Positions 1 to 12,057 of a stretch of DNA of 64,000 nucleotides are shown one piece after another. Both the position numbers and the translations under genes were made by a program. The notes under the pieces were generated by a model. That model saw only the letters and a list, made by a program, of their open reading frames with translations. It was not told the origin of the DNA and made no database searches. Every line of letters starts with the position of its first letter. Position 1 is the stretch's first letter. Source of the stretch: Septoria linicola (Eukaryota > Ascomycota > Dothideomycetes > Mycosphaerellales > Mycosphaerellaceae); NCBI GenBank assembly GCA_024114885.1, contig CP099426.1, positions 806,001 through 870,000 on the forward strand, written 5' to 3'.

Positions 1-1
1 C

Positions 2-881
2 TTATTTATCGTCTATAGAGAGCGCGTCGTCGCTAGCGTTTCTACTACTATCGACGCCCTCTACGTCCTTATCCTTATCCTCCTCTACCTCCTCGTCGGA
101 CATAGCGTCCTCTAAGAGCTTACTCTCCTCCTAGTTACTACTTTTAGAGTATACCGCCTCTATAGTAGCGTCTAGAGTATCGCTAGAGGCGCCTACTATA
201 TAGTTAGTCTACGAAGAGTATTAGTATCGTATAAGGATCGTATAGGAAGAGTAGGTATACCTTGTACTATAGCTCAAACATAGCTACTATAAAGTTAGAC
301 TAGCGCTAGGTCTCTACTAGACTAGCGACGGACATTATACTAGCTAGTAGCGAGGCGAGTACGCTCGTCTTACGTAGCGTATCCTAGCCGCTAACGGCTT
401 TACCCTTATTACTAGTAAAGACCCTCTTAGTAGTCTTAATAGAGGTATAGAGGCTCTTTAGGTAGCGCTTTACCTACTCTTTACGTACGCTCTTAGAGAG
501 GGTCTCTAGCTAGCTACGGTAGTATAGTACGCGGCGCGCCTACCGCTTAAGGTTTCCGTTAGTAATACGCTTATAGGCGTAGTACTAGCGCTTATAGCGC
601 TAGTACTTAACCTTCTAGCTAGGCTTTATTACCTCGTTATATATAGGCTCGTCGTCTATACGTAGTCCGTTAGTAGGTAAAGCGTAGTTAAGGAGTATTC
701 GAAGATCTGTACCGTCGTAGGTATACTTAATATAGTAGAGATAGATCTCGACATCTCTATAGCCTCTAATATCGTCGATAGTACGTAGTAGGCAGTTCGG
801 AACTACGACTCTAGTACGTTTCGGTAGTATTATACTTACGTTAGTAGTATAGTAATCGTACGTAGATACTAGTATTAATAA
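2..881 (-). pseudogene. Antisense reading frame of Gypsy family 1, copy G0 (unknown protein)
   Basis: This is the minus-strand frame that lies between pol and the 3' LTR of the Gypsy family 1 elements and is transcribed against them. Read on the minus strand it ends with an acidic, serine-rich tail (residues such as EVEKDKDKDVES) and a stop at 2-4. Upstream of the tail it is basic, with many Lys and Arg. I do not recognise the family. The same frame, with the same tail, is present in G1 (25099-25978) and G3 (40985-41864). The frame shifts about 220 bases before the stop, which suggests an intron or an indel. It is full of RIP stops. Confidence 0.55.
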
Positions 882-1200
882 GAATATAGAAAATATTATA
901 TACGTAGAGAGAGAAAGTCTAAGAGAGAGTTAGAAGAGTTTTTAAGAATATGCTCGAGCTACGAATCGTAGTCGCTATAGTAAGGAATATATTACTACGT
1001 AAACGTAACACGTATAGTAACTCTTTACTTCGTAGCGCGGATTTACGTAACACGCTAAAGGTTCGTAGGTATAACGCGTTAGAGACGCGATAGGCGCGGA
1101 ATAGACAAAGTATATTATAAGGACTAAATAGGTAGCCTAGAATATAACCTATTAAGTAAGGGTGTCGCTAAGAGTAGCTCCCTTAGGGAGAAGAGATAGT
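882..1200 (+). other. Gypsy G0 3' untranslated stretch with polypurine tract
   Basis: No coding potential seen. The last 18 bases before the LTR are purine-rich (agggagaagagatag), as expected for the polypurine tract that primes plus-strand DNA synthesis. G1 has the same tract just before 26301 and G3 has it just beyond 40667 on the other strand. Confidence 0.6.
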
Positions 1201-1372
1201 TATAAGAGCTAGGTAAGGTTAAAGGCTAAGACCCGTCTTAGGCTCGTAGGCTTAGCGTACGGTATAATTATAGTATACGTATATATCTAAAAGGAGGCAA
1301 GAATTAGTCTTATAATATCCTAATAGTCTTATTAGGAGGGCGCTCTATATATTACTATATACCCCTTTTATA
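1201..1372 (+). repeat. Gypsy family 1 LTR (3' LTR of G0), 172 bp
   Basis: It begins tataagagctagg and ends cctcttttata-like (here ccccttttata). The unmutated ends were probably TGTAAGAG...CTTTTACA, with TG and CA turned to TA by RIP. The same 172-bp unit occurs at 19790-19961, 26301-26472, 40496-40667, 46996-47167 and 47780-47951, which fixes both borders. Confidence 0.92.
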
Positions 1373-3113
1373 GAAGTATAGAGATACCTTAGAGGCCTAA
1401 GTAAGAGGATTACTAAGATTAATCCTTAGAAAGCTTACTACTAGAGCTAAGAGAAATAGCTAAAACATCTCCTATAGTCCTTACCTATATTATACTAAGT
1501 AGCTAAGGATACTATTATAACCTAACTATCCTTAGATATAGATACTATTCTCCTTCTACTTAAGTCTTAAGAGGTAAGAGATAATCTAGATAAGATAGAT
1601 ATAGGTTTAGCTATATTCTATTCTAGGTAGCCTTACTAAGGAAAGTCTCTACTAATATACTAGCTCTATAAGAAAGAGAAGTACTAGTTAAAAGATTATC
1701 CTAACCTCTCTACTACTAAGAAACTATTCTAGTAAAGAAATAGTACTAAGAACTAGAAGGATCTTTAGAGATTATTCCTTAGAAAGAGGGTTAGAAGATC
1801 CTTTTTACTAAAGAATACTAGATATATTAAGAAAGCTATCTATAAGTTATTATTATATAATAAGCTAAAGAAGGTTATCTAGAGAATAGGTAAGTAGCTC
1901 TAGAGGATAGAAAAGTCTAGAAAGCTTCTAAAGAAAGGATTTTTAGCCTAGGAGTCTAGTTCTAGTTCTAATTCTAGAACTTACTCTAGTTCTAGAAGTA
2001 ATAATAATTCCCTATTAGAAGATAATAACTAAGATAAGTTAGCCTATTCTATAATTAAGGTTAAAGGTAAGTTATTACTCTAAGAATAGCTCTTAGATTC
2101 CTATACCTTATCTTATATAACTAACTAACTATCCTTCTTTAGATTAGTAAAGCTACTAAGGAAGAAAGTATAGATTAAGGTAGAAGGAGGATATCTCTAT
2201 ATAACCTACTCTAGACTAGTATAGATAAAGAGAATCTTAAGAGAAGAAGTTCTACTTAATAAAGTACTATTTATTCCTAATCTTAGAGTAAATCTTATAT
2301 TATAGGATTAGTTTAGTAAGTAATTTAGAGTCTAAAAGCCTAATTTTACTCTTACCTTCCTAGATAGCTAAATAGTTATAAAGACTAAGCTAGTTAGAGG
2401 TATTCTATTTATTAGTAAGATATTACCTCTCTTATAAGAAAAGTTATATTACTTACTATATAATCCTATAGAGGTTAATAATACCTATACTACTCTATTA
2501 GAGAAGGATCTAAAATAGTAGGAGCTATAGTATAGAAGATTTATATACTTTAGAAGAGAGTTACTCTTAAACCTTTATAAAGTTACTAACCTAAAGGAAA
2601 GAATTCTAATTCCTAACTAGGAAGAGTATAAGTATAGGATCTATATAATAGGTAAGATAAAGAAATACCTAAGTAAGTCTATTAAGAGAAGACCTAAAAG
2701 ATTAGCTCTTATATTAGTAGATATCTATAGACTATTACTATTATTAGTAAAAGGTTTTATATAGTAGCTTAAGATTATTAATAATTTCTTAAGAAAGAAA
2801 TAAGTATTTCTACTTAAAGCTAGACTAGATATACTAACTACTCTTTAGAACTAGAGGATTAAGGTAGAAAGGTAGTTAGTAGTACTCCTTAAGTCTATAA
2901 AGGCTAATAATACTAGAGAGATTACTACTTTAATTAAATAGTAGGAGAAGGACTTTAGAATTACTTTTAAGCTAACTAAGGCCTATAATTTACTCTAGAA
3001 TAGAGTAGTTAAGAGGTCTATCTAAATATTAGAGGCCTCTATTAGAGTAATACTTAAAGAAAGTAAGATACCTATTAAGTTTTAGCTAGAAGCTTTTAAA
3101 GTATAAGTATATA
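1373..3113 (+). pseudogene. Copia copy 1: Gag C-terminal part, protease, integrase N-terminal part
   Basis: Decayed Ty1/Copia polyprotein. In order it shows the end of Gag, then a CCHC zinc-knuckle relic around 1660-1710 (YSIYKKEKY, where Cys codons TGT/TGC became TAT/TAC), then an aspartic protease relic near 2085-2115 (a LLDS motif). A pre-integrase zinc-binding region follows near 2420-2640, then the start of the integrase core (GKIKKY, LVDIYRPLLL, IDNFLRKK-like, and NRVVKRSIQ for the usual NGVAERS). The frame stops at the X2 insertion and resumes at 19657. Almost every Gln and Trp codon is a stop, from RIP. Confidence 0.88.
3106..3113. repeat. 8-bp target-site duplication of hAT X2, left copy
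   Basis: agtatata here and again at 19657-19664, flanking X2. Copia copy 2 has ggtatata once at the matching place. The 8-bp length is the rule for hAT transposons. Confidence 0.88.
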
Positions 3114-3300
3114 TAGACGTCGGAATAGGTTAGTATAGGTAGGGTTAGGTCTAAACCTATGTTCTTAGTAATCGATATAGATTAGAGAGGTAACCTACTA
3201 AAGCTTAATAGGTAGTACCTATAATTAGAAAATATAGGTTAAAGCGTATACCTACGTAGGTACCTATAGGAGTATAGGTATAAGTATACTAAAATCTACG
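3114..3300 (+). repeat. X2 left terminal inverted repeat and subterminal region
   Basis: The terminal 16 bases TAGACGTCGGAATAGG pair with 19641-19656 on the opposite strand. The following part repeats TAGG/TTAGG words and holds a TACCTACGTAGGTA palindrome. It matches the right end of X1 (15190-15383) in reverse complement, so this is the histone-gene end of the element. Confidence 0.85.
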
Positions 3301-3559
3301 TATTTTAAGTATCTAAGTACGTAAAAAGGACGATAGGCGCCGACTATATATACCGACTATAGGGATAAGAGGAAACGAAGGTTTTATAGTATAAAAGTAG
3401 AAAGTAATCTTATATCGTTCGCTATAGTTATAATATAATTTAATACTACGCTTCTACTACGTAGCCGAGTATCTCGAAGTAGCCTAAACGCTATTCCTTA
3501 CGCCGAATATAATACGTAGTACTATACTACTTTAAATAACCCTTATTATCTATAACGCC

Positions 3560-5212
3560 CTATATACTAAGTATTCTCTAAACGAGCTATATATCCTTCT
3601 ACTAGATCGTAACTCGCTTTATATAGATAGCGTAGAGGTTAGTACCTATATAAGTTAGTATAAGCTACTAAATAGTAATATAGAAGGATATATACTCTTA
3701 AAAACCTTTATTAAATAGAGCTCTACTACCTCTTATAACGCTTCTAGTATAGTAGCCTAAAAGCGTAGATCCTACTTAAAGTCGTAGGCGACCTCTCTTA
3801 CTAGTCGCTAGAAGGGAAGCTTACTAATAAGTAGATCCCTAGTCCTCTAAAATATCTAAATCTCCTATAAGGCTAAAACTATAGTAGATTAGTATACCGA
3901 CTACGTTTACTAACTACGTTTTAACTTACTACCTAGCTTATAGCGATAAGGCTTCCTTACTCTCCTTACTACTAGAGCCTTCTTAGAAAGCCTACTAGCT
4001 CGCGCCGCGTTCTAAGTATTCGACTATACTTTTAAGATATAGGATTTCTTCTTTATAGTAAGTTTTAGACTAGCTCTTCTCTTCTTCTTCGTTATTATCT
4101 TACGAGGCGCTTTTTACGTAATAGGCCGCTTTCTACTAAGGCTCTTCCTACTAGTAGTAGGCCTATTTATAGTAGGAGGCTTATTATTCTCCTCTTTAGG
4201 CACGTCTTTATTATCCTCCTCTTTAGACGCGTATTTATTATTATCCTCTTTAGACGCGTCTTTATTATTACTATCTTATATATCGATAAGAATTAGATTA
4301 TTAGCCTATCCTTAAGGCTAGTCGCTAGCTTCTTCTATTTAAAGTTACGCTAATAGAGTAGAAGAACGTAATACTTAATTAGCGAGAGCGTGTTATTTAG
4401 GCGTAAGTATAGCGGCGTCTTATACGAGACGATTAAAGAAGTCGTAGTTAACTAGAAGTACTATATCGTATAAGAACGCGATAGAATATTAATAATATTA
4501 TGTTTATTTAGAGTTATAGTCGTAAGGTCGAAATTATAAGGTTTTAATATAAGGCTAGAATTTAGGGTCTAAAGCCTAAAGTACTAACGACCTCTCTATT
4601 CCCTAGAGGAACTCGCTATATATCTACTAAGATAATAGGTTAGAAATATAGTCGGTATCTATAGTTAGTAGACTTACGCTTCTACTAAACTATACTACTA
4701 TCCTAGCTAGTAAACCTTATACGAATACGATAGTATAGCTATAGATCCTTAGCCTATAGTATAACCTACTTTATATAGATAGCTAGGAGACTAGATATCT
4801 TAAATTTAGTAGTAAGGAACGCTTTAGCTACCTCTTAGAGGTATTCTAAGGCTACTAATTAATAGCGTAGCCTACTACTAAAAGTAAGAACGATCTCGTA
4901 GACAAGCTACTAGAATAGGAGGCGTTAGATATATAGTTCTATTATACTCTATAATTTCTTAATCTAATAAAGTATAATAGTACCTAACTTAAGAATACGA
5001 CGTTTCTACCTACTATTACGAGGTATACGCTTCTAATAAGTGTTCGTTTTTACTATAATAACCTTCTTCTAAGGCTTAATAGGCTTCTAAGTAGTACTCT
5101 CTAGAATAGCTACTTTTAGTAGACTATATAATCGTAAACGCTAAGAAGGACTTAAAGAGATCGATACTTGATTATCGCTCCTATATAGAGCGTCGTAATC
5201 GAAGAACGGTAT
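3560..5212 (-). pseudogene. Tandem histone H3-like gene, X2 copy
   Basis: Minus-strand copy of the gene described in X1 (13285-14937); the two align base for base when position p in X1 is read as 18497-p here. The probable start is 5212, where ataccgttc stands for ATG CCG TTC; RIP has turned ATG to ATA. The first H3-like domain runs from about 4993 to 4740 (KLGTI...LLF..LVYEIV...ALEYLQEVAKAFL...NLLAIYIK). The second runs from about 3955 to 3560 (KPYRYKLG...FKSTNLYAI...). Predicted introns are 4677-4627, 3929-3879 and 3695-3646, each with GT and AG ends. The sequence differs from X1 at several RIP sites, so it is an independent witness to the same protein. Confidence 0.85.
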
Positions 5213-6439
5213 AAGAAATAAAGGAAAGGGTAGAGATAGGAGGAAGGAAGTAAAGAAAGAAGAAGTAGGTAGTTAGAAAGATACTAAAACTTACTAAGAC
5301 GCTATAACCTATAGAACCTCGAGTCTAAAGAGATACTAAGAAACTTACTAGATCCTACGTCTATATCTAAATAGGAAGGTACTATACTAGGAAAACTACT
5401 ACCGACTACGATTACCGACTATAAATCTTATCTTAATTAATTCTAGAAGCGTAGAACTAGAGGATAGTTATAGTCGATATTAGTTTACTAGATCTATATA
5501 ATTAGATATTAGTATAGAATAATTAAAAAATAAGCTATTAGTTCTAAGTTATACTAAACTAAGGCCTATTCTATTAATAATAAATTATCTATAATACTAT
5601 AGAAGAGAATATTTTTACTATATATACTAGATATATAAAATATATAAATATAAAGTAGTAATACTCTCTCTCTTTTCTAAGACTAATTAAAAAGGCTAGT
5701 TCTAAAAGATTAGTAGAATCTTCTAAATCTAAAGAAAAACTTTCTCTATAATAGACTTAATAGTAGTATCTCGTTATTAGGCCTTAAAATATCTTAAAAC
5801 TAAATATTTATTCTATTAATATATACTATAGGATTCTTAGGATTTATACTATTTTAGTAATCTATTAAGCCTATTAACTTATTAAGTAGCTTAAAGAGTT
5901 TTAAACCTAGTCTATAGATCGATAGGATAGTTCTTAATATAATAGCTAAAATTATAATATCTCTAGCTAATATATAAGGTTATATATAGTAGAAAAGGTA
6001 AGTATAACTATATAAACAAGTAAGTACTTCTTAAGAAGTTAAGATATCCTTTCTAGAATAAAAGCTAGGTCTCTATAATCTACTATTAGTCTTATATAAT
6101 TAGCCTATACCTCTCTTTTTAAAGTAATCTTTCTTCTATCTAGTAGATATACTATATAACTATAGAGACCTAGGATAGGCGGACTTAGTAGATATATTAG
6201 CCTATACTAAGATATAATCTAATAGTAAAGTACCGACTATATATACTAATAACTAATATTATCTAAAAAGCTATATTAAAGTATCTAGAGGCGGACCTAC
6301 CTTAACGTTACTCCTACTTAGTTAGCTCTTAGACTCTAGATTTCTCTACTTTCTATAAATTCTAAACCTCGCTTTCTAACTACCTATACTTATAACTAAA
6401 TTCGTCGTATATTACTATTACTTATCTAACCTACCTAAT
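5213..6439. other. X2 intergenic/promoter region between histone-like gene and transposase
   Basis: This is the X2 counterpart of 12058-13284 in X1. From about 5480 to 6230 it is unusually rich in A and T and almost without CpG, unlike the rest of X. No domain was recognised. A plus-strand frame near 5830-6000 is fairly continuous once RIP stops are discounted, so a 5' exon or a small extra gene is possible. Divergent promoters for the two X genes must lie here. Confidence 0.45.
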
Positions 6440-6826
6440 TCTACTACTATTTAGTAGGTAACTGTTATAGCTATCGAACGCGACACTTTTAATACTAATT
6501 ATCCTAGAAATAGTATATTAGAAGTATAAGGTAGAGTCTCTTCCTAAACTCGAGGCGAAACGTATAAGAATTACTATAATAAGAAAGGATATTAAAGACT
6601 ACTCGATTAATCTAAACATACTACGCGACTACGTACGTACTTAAGCTATAGACGAAGATAGAGCTAAAGTAGACTAAAAACGTAAAGTAAAGAATCAAGC
6701 TTTTAGTCGTTTTAAGGTAAAGTAAATAGCTATACTACTAGGGTAGGATAGCCTCGATAAGGACGCGTAGAAGACGTATATTAATTAATAGAAACTAGTC
6801 TATAAGGCAAGCTTTACTAAATAATA

Positions 6827-6903
6827 GTAAGTCTCTATTATACTATTATATATATAGTCGGTAAATATAGTCGGCGTATATAGTCGGCGCTAATATTATA
6901 TAG
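6827..6903 (+). other. Predicted intron in X2 transposase carrying three TAGTCGG motifs
   Basis: It starts GTAAGT, has GCTAAT as a branch-like site and ends TATAG. Inside lie tatagtcggtaaatatagtc, which is followed by gg, and then tatagtcggcg. Length is 77 bp, which fits filamentous-fungal introns. Confidence 0.6.
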
Positions 6904-7129
6904 GGAGAGGAAGGCTCTTAAGAAGGTAGAGGTAAAGAAATCTTCTAAAGACCTTACTTAGAAAGATAAAGAAAGTTAGTATATCGAGCTCTACCTTCTA
7001 TATAAAGAGATTAAGAGAAAAGAAGATATATTAGAAGAATTCGAAAAGGAAGATAGTAGTATATAGGTTTAGGTACTATTAGATCCTTCTAAGTTAAAGA
7101 GAAACTCTATAAACGTTATTATCGATAAC

Positions 7130-7137
7130 CTACTAAG
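7130..7137. repeat. 8-bp target-site duplication of hAT X1, left copy
   Basis: ctactaag here and at 15384-15391. The uninterrupted site in X1 itself has it once (11377-11384, as cttagtag). This proves that X1 jumped into X2. Confidence 0.93.
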
Positions 7138-7290
7138 TAGACGTCGGAATAGGTAGGCCGAAACGGGTTAGTATATAGGTTAGGCTAGGTCTTAGCCTAC
7201 CTATAGAAGATAGTAATAGGTATAGTACAAATACCTACTCTATACTTAGATAGGTTAGGCGAATAAAAATAAGTATAATATAGGTTTTAA
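7138..7290 (+). repeat. X1 terminal inverted repeat and subterminal region, transposase end
   Basis: The first 16 bases match the other end in inverted form. The next 130 bases (aggtaggccgaaacgggtta and onward) match 50890-51010 in X3 directly and 19505-19640 in X2 in reverse, but differ from the histone-gene end beyond the terminal 16-17 bases. Confidence 0.85.
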
Positions 7291-7458
7291 GTATAACTAC
7301 GAAGAAGAATTATTCTAGTTAGTATCGACTATAAAAGGAAGTATATAATAGAGTAGTAAAGATAGAGAGAGGGATAATAGTAATAAGCGGAACGGATAGG
7401 CTAATCTAACGTCGACTTGAGTTTATAATATATATAGTCGGTAGACGTAGTCGGTAGC

Positions 7459-10400
7459 TACGTTCTAGCTCTTAAAGCTTCTCTATAGAGCGTATTACGC
7501 TTTCGCGTACTTCGATACTATAATTTATCTACCTTTATAACCTCTTTATTATTACTAATACTATTAAACTTTAAAAGAGCCTTAATTTCGTTTTTAACCT
7601 TCTTATTCTACTCCTCGACTACCTCTATCTAATTACGAGTAAGTTCTAAATTAGGATAAAGAGTAGATACTTCTATAGTAAGTACTACTCTTATATTATA
7701 CTTATAATCGCGATATCGATATCGTAATAGTATAATATACGTAAAGGTATCTAGATTATATATCCGATTATAGTAGTTCTAATAACGTATAATACTAAAA
7801 TCTCGTTCGTATCTAGTATCTACTACTAGAATATATAGAATATCCTAGGCTATTTTCGATATAGTAGAGAATATATTAGTAAGAGCTAGCTATATATCTA
7901 TAGGATCTATTCCTTCTATATATAAGAAGTCTACTTTCCGATAGCGCTCTAGTTTGTTATTAGGCTTAACTAAGGAGGCTACGTCTAGTACTAGTTAAGC
8001 TTTATTATCGTCGCTATCGATCTCTATAGCGAAGAAGGTTAAGAAGCTTTATATACCTCGAGGCTACTATTTCGAAGCTTATATAGTACTAGATAAAGCT
8101 TTATAATACTTTAACTACTCTATACGTAATTTACTCTAGTAGAGATCTTCCGAACTATCGTTATTAAAAGCGCCTCGCTTCTAGAATATACTCTTAATCG
8201 TAGAGTATAGTAGTACTACTATACTATAGTAGTCCTCGAACCGTTACTAGGTCTATTAGTAATATTAAAAGAGCTTAGTATATACTTTATCTAGTACCTT
8301 ATAGAGTAAGACCTTCTAAGCCTCTTTCTTATACTTGAGTTTCTTATCTACTTTATCTAGAATATCGAAAAGAGAGTTATAGTAGCTAAGGACTAGATAG
8401 AGGCTAGGGCCCTTTATCGTACCGACGTAGGTAGTAGCCTAAGCGAAAGATATAGTTAGAGACGTAAGGTATTCTAACCGTTACTAGTCGGTATTAGATA
8501 GTATAAGTATTAGTAGCGACTAACGCTTAATAAATTTATCGATAAAGTCGCGTAGTCGACTAAAGCGAGATAGTATTATCGTAGTCGAGCTCTAATAGGT
8601 CCTTACGTCTTATATTACTCGTAGTAGTCTCGTTATAGGATACTTTTACTAGCGTATATAAGCCTTTAGATAGAGATATAGATTCTTTAGACGCTCTCTT
8701 TAGAGATCTATAAAGCTTTCGAAACGCTAAGAACTAGAGTTTACCTATACTATAAACCTATAGACCTAGGACGATTAATAAGCGTCGACTATACTTACTA
8801 ACTACGATCGTCGACTATAACTATAATATATCTTAAATAAAAGTTTAGGAAGTCTTTTAAGAGAAGCTACTATATTAGTCTTTTAAAACCTTTCTAGAGC
8901 TTATTAATCTTTCTTATCGTCCTAAAACTCTTATAGATCGTTAATTAGTATTATTTATAGTTATATAAAAAAGGCCTTTATAGTAAGCTATATTATATAA
9001 GTAAAATATAGAAACCGTTCTAGAATCATAGCTAGCGTAGTAGGCTTAATAGCCTTAATATTAGAGAAGAGATTTGCCTCGTCTAGTTAAATATCTAGTA
9101 CTACTAGCTCTACGAGCTCTTCGATCGAAATAGAAGGCTTTACGATTTTTATACTATACTCTATTAAGTAAAGGCTAATAGCCTTAATACTAGCTTACGT
9201 TAGTACCGATCGAATAGATACTAGTAAGACGTATATAGACCTATAGAGTATACTATTATTTCTAGCGTTATCGTATATAAGAGCGATTAGTCGGTCTCTA
9301 AGACTAAACCTTTATAATATATTAAAGAGTAATTTCGAAAGTCGCTCTCTAGTATATCTACTAGTAATATAGGGAAAGTCTAATATCGCCTCATACTATA
9401 CCTATTTAGCGTCGATCTAGTAGGTACGGATAGTAAAGAATAAAGCTTTTATACTACTAGACTACTAGCTATCGACTACGATAGTAACCTTAGAGGTTCT
9501 AGCTAGTATAGCCTTTAGATCTTCCTTAGACCTCTCTTAGACCTCTTAAAGAAGAGCCTTAATCGTCTTACTAGAGTAGAAAGGTATTTCGAGACTAGGG
9601 TTAAGATATATATATATATAGCGGACTATAGGATTCTTAAAGAAATTAAGTAGTAGGCTATATACTACGATTATATACGTAGATACTATAAGGAAGTTAT
9701 TAATACTTAGGTCTAGGTCGCTAAGGTAACTCTTACGATTTCGAGCCTAACTATATAAGCTTAATAACGTAGTTAGTAAACATAGTTAGTAGGAACTTAT
9801 ATAATAGTCTTTATACTACTAGATATACTCTAGTAGTATCCTCTTTCTCTTAAATACCTATACGTACTCCTTAGTTCGAAAGTAAGAACTAAGACTACTT
9901 ATACTAATACGGAGGCCTAGATAGGCTAAAGAGGTCTCGTAACCTTAGTAGACTACTTTTAGCGAGGTATCCTCGATATTAATCCTCTAGTCGAAAAACT
10001 TCTAGACCTAGGAAGAATAGGTACTCTTCTATTTAATAGATATAGTCTTTTATATTCTAAACTTATACTTATAGCGACCTTATATCTTCTACTATCGTCG
10101 TATATACTAGTCTCTAAAGTCTGTTTTATACTCTTTCTATTATAGATATACCCTATTTACTTAAGTCTAGTCTAGAGAAGACGTAGGTATATTAATTAGA
10201 ATTTTAGAGGTAGTAGGTAGTCTACTAGAGCTCTACTCTAATACTATATATCGTAGCATAGAGGGTACTATCGGACTAGATTCGAATTATAAAGAGTCTC
10301 TAAAAACGCTATCTTAATATCGTTATCTTAGTCGAGTACTAGACCTAAGTCCTCTAGTAGCTAGCGATAGATTTCGCTATAAAGGTAGCGTGTTTATAGG

Positions 10401-12057
10401 TAGTAGTATTAAAACTAGAAGAGTTAAAGAAGATAAAGGTAGACTAAATTATAAAAGTAAGAAAGAGGGGAGCCCTAGACTATCTATAAAACATACTATA
10501 ACTTTACTCTAGTACGACGTCTATAGTAGTTCTTACTTATAGAGAAGCCTAAATTATACTAATTAGACGTAGTAAAGCCCTTTATCCGCTAACGATAGAC
10601 TAGTTAAGAACTCGGTACTAATCTCTAGATTAAGTACGCTAGGATCTATTAGATCCGTAATAATAGACGAAAAGCTAATACTAGCTCGCTCGCTCTTAAA
10701 TCTAGCTTAAACTAGACTCTCGACTATAGCTTTAAGCAAAGTCTCTTTCTTATTAAGTATATATTGTTTATTAAATATACTATAGGTAAGCTTCGCGTTT
10801 TATCTCTACTATATAGATATAGTAGGTATAGAGAATCTATAGGTATTCTAATCGTAGTTAGTAGGAATTAGCTATCTAAGATACTCGATAAGGATTAAGA
10901 AGTAATTAACGAAGGAGGGCTTCTAGCTAAGAACATTACGTAGTATAGCCTAGTATTCTATCTAAAAGATATCGTAGAGTATAGGTAAAACGCTATTAGT
11001 AATATACGACTATAGTTAATTAGTATATAGTCGGTAAATATAGTCGGCGCTTAAGATAGCTAGTAGATATACCTTAACTTAGGCTTCTAGTACTAATGTC
11101 TAAAGTAAGATAGCTAGACCTCGAAGCCGTAGTATCGTAAAAGGAGAGCTCTATATTATATTAGTAGATAGGAGTTTCTAATAGATAGAAAGACTTACGC
11201 TATTACTATATACTTATATAGCTATAAGTTTATCTAGCGCCTTAATCTTAGACTAGAACTCGCCGATTGCCTTATACTAGTATTAATAAGTCGCTCTACT
11301 ATAGTTAGTAGAGCCTAGCGTACTAGTAGATAGCTTAATAGCGCGCTTAGCCTAAATGTTCTCCTCTTAAGACAAGCTTAGTAGGTTATCGATAATAACG
11401 TTTATAGAGTTTCTCTTTAACTTAGAAGGATCTAATAGTACCTAAACCTATATACTACTATCTTCCTTTTCGAATTCTTCTAATATACCTTCTTTTCTCT
11501 TAATCTCTCTATATAGAAGGTAGAGCTCGATATACTAACCTTCTTTATCTTCCTAAGTAAGGTCTTTAGAAGATTTCTTTTCCTCTACCTTCTTAAGAGC
11601 CTTCCTCTCTCTATATAATATTAGCGCCGACTATATACGCTGACTACGTTTACCGACTATATATATAATAGTATAATAGAGACTTACTATTATTTAGTAA
11701 AGCTTACCTTATAGACTAGTTTCTATTAATTAATATACGTCTTCTACGTATTCTTGTCGAGGCTATCCTACCCTAGTAGTATAGCTATTTACTTTACTTT
11801 AAAATAACTAAAAGCTTAATTCTTTACTTTACGTTTTTAGTCTACTTTAGCCCTATCTTCGTCTATAGCTTAAGTACGTACGTAGTCGCGTAGTATATTT
11901 AGATTAATCGAGTAGTCTTTAATATCCTTTCTTATTATAGTAAGTCTTACGCGTTTTACCTCGAGTTTAGGAAGAGACTCTACCTTACGCTTCTAATAAA
12001 CTATTTCTAGGACAATTAGTATTAAAAGTATCGCGTTCGATAGCTATAATAGTTACC
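7459..12057 (-). pseudogene. hAT transposase of X1
   Basis: Decayed transposase of the hAT superfamily, which cuts and pastes the element. Minus-strand translation shows a basic N-terminal part (about 12057-11400) and then a core near 9150-9560. The core has an IVDGW motif, a LDFPYVTSRHTRERL-like stretch and LIALIYDNARNNSI, matching the conserved hAT core (DGW, DNAsNN). Near 7794-7924 comes the C-terminal dimerisation region (DILYI..GTRYERDFSI for the usual DILSIPAMSAEPERVFS). An RIP-made stop occurs every few codons. X2 (plus strand) and X3 (minus strand) carry the same gene. The exon structure is only partly resolved; an intron equivalent to X2 6827-6903 is expected near 11594-11670. Confidence 0.88.

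Larger units (their letters stand above)
1..1372 (+). mobile_element. Gypsy family 1 copy G0, right end only
   Basis: This stretch matches 25098-26472 of Gypsy G1 along its whole length: the antisense reading frame, a 3' untranslated part, a purine-rich tract (about 1183-1198) and the 3' LTR. The gag and pol parts must lie to the left of the window. The base after the LTR (1373) is inside the Gag frame of Copia copy 1, so G0 was inserted into Copia 1. Its left flank is not visible, so the TSD cannot be checked. Confidence 0.9.
6440..7137 (+). pseudogene. hAT transposase of X2, N-terminal part
   Basis: First half of the X2 transposase, cut by X1 at the TSD ctactaag and continued at 15392. It holds basic segments such as KRKVKNQAFSRFK and, near the junction, a charged stretch (KRKEDILEEFEKED). 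A clear 77-bp intron lies at 6827-6903: donor GTAAGT, branch-like GCTAAT, acceptor TATAG, with three TAGTCGG motifs inside. A BED zinc finger, common at this end of hAT transposases, could not be made out because RIP removes Cys and His codons. The start is uncertain; coding looks continuous from about 6440. Confidence 0.65.

Noticed and set aside
3117..3170. Telomere-like TTAGG/TAGGG words at the ends of X
   Set aside because: Only scattered words, not a tandem array; they are part of the hAT subterminal region present inside other elements.
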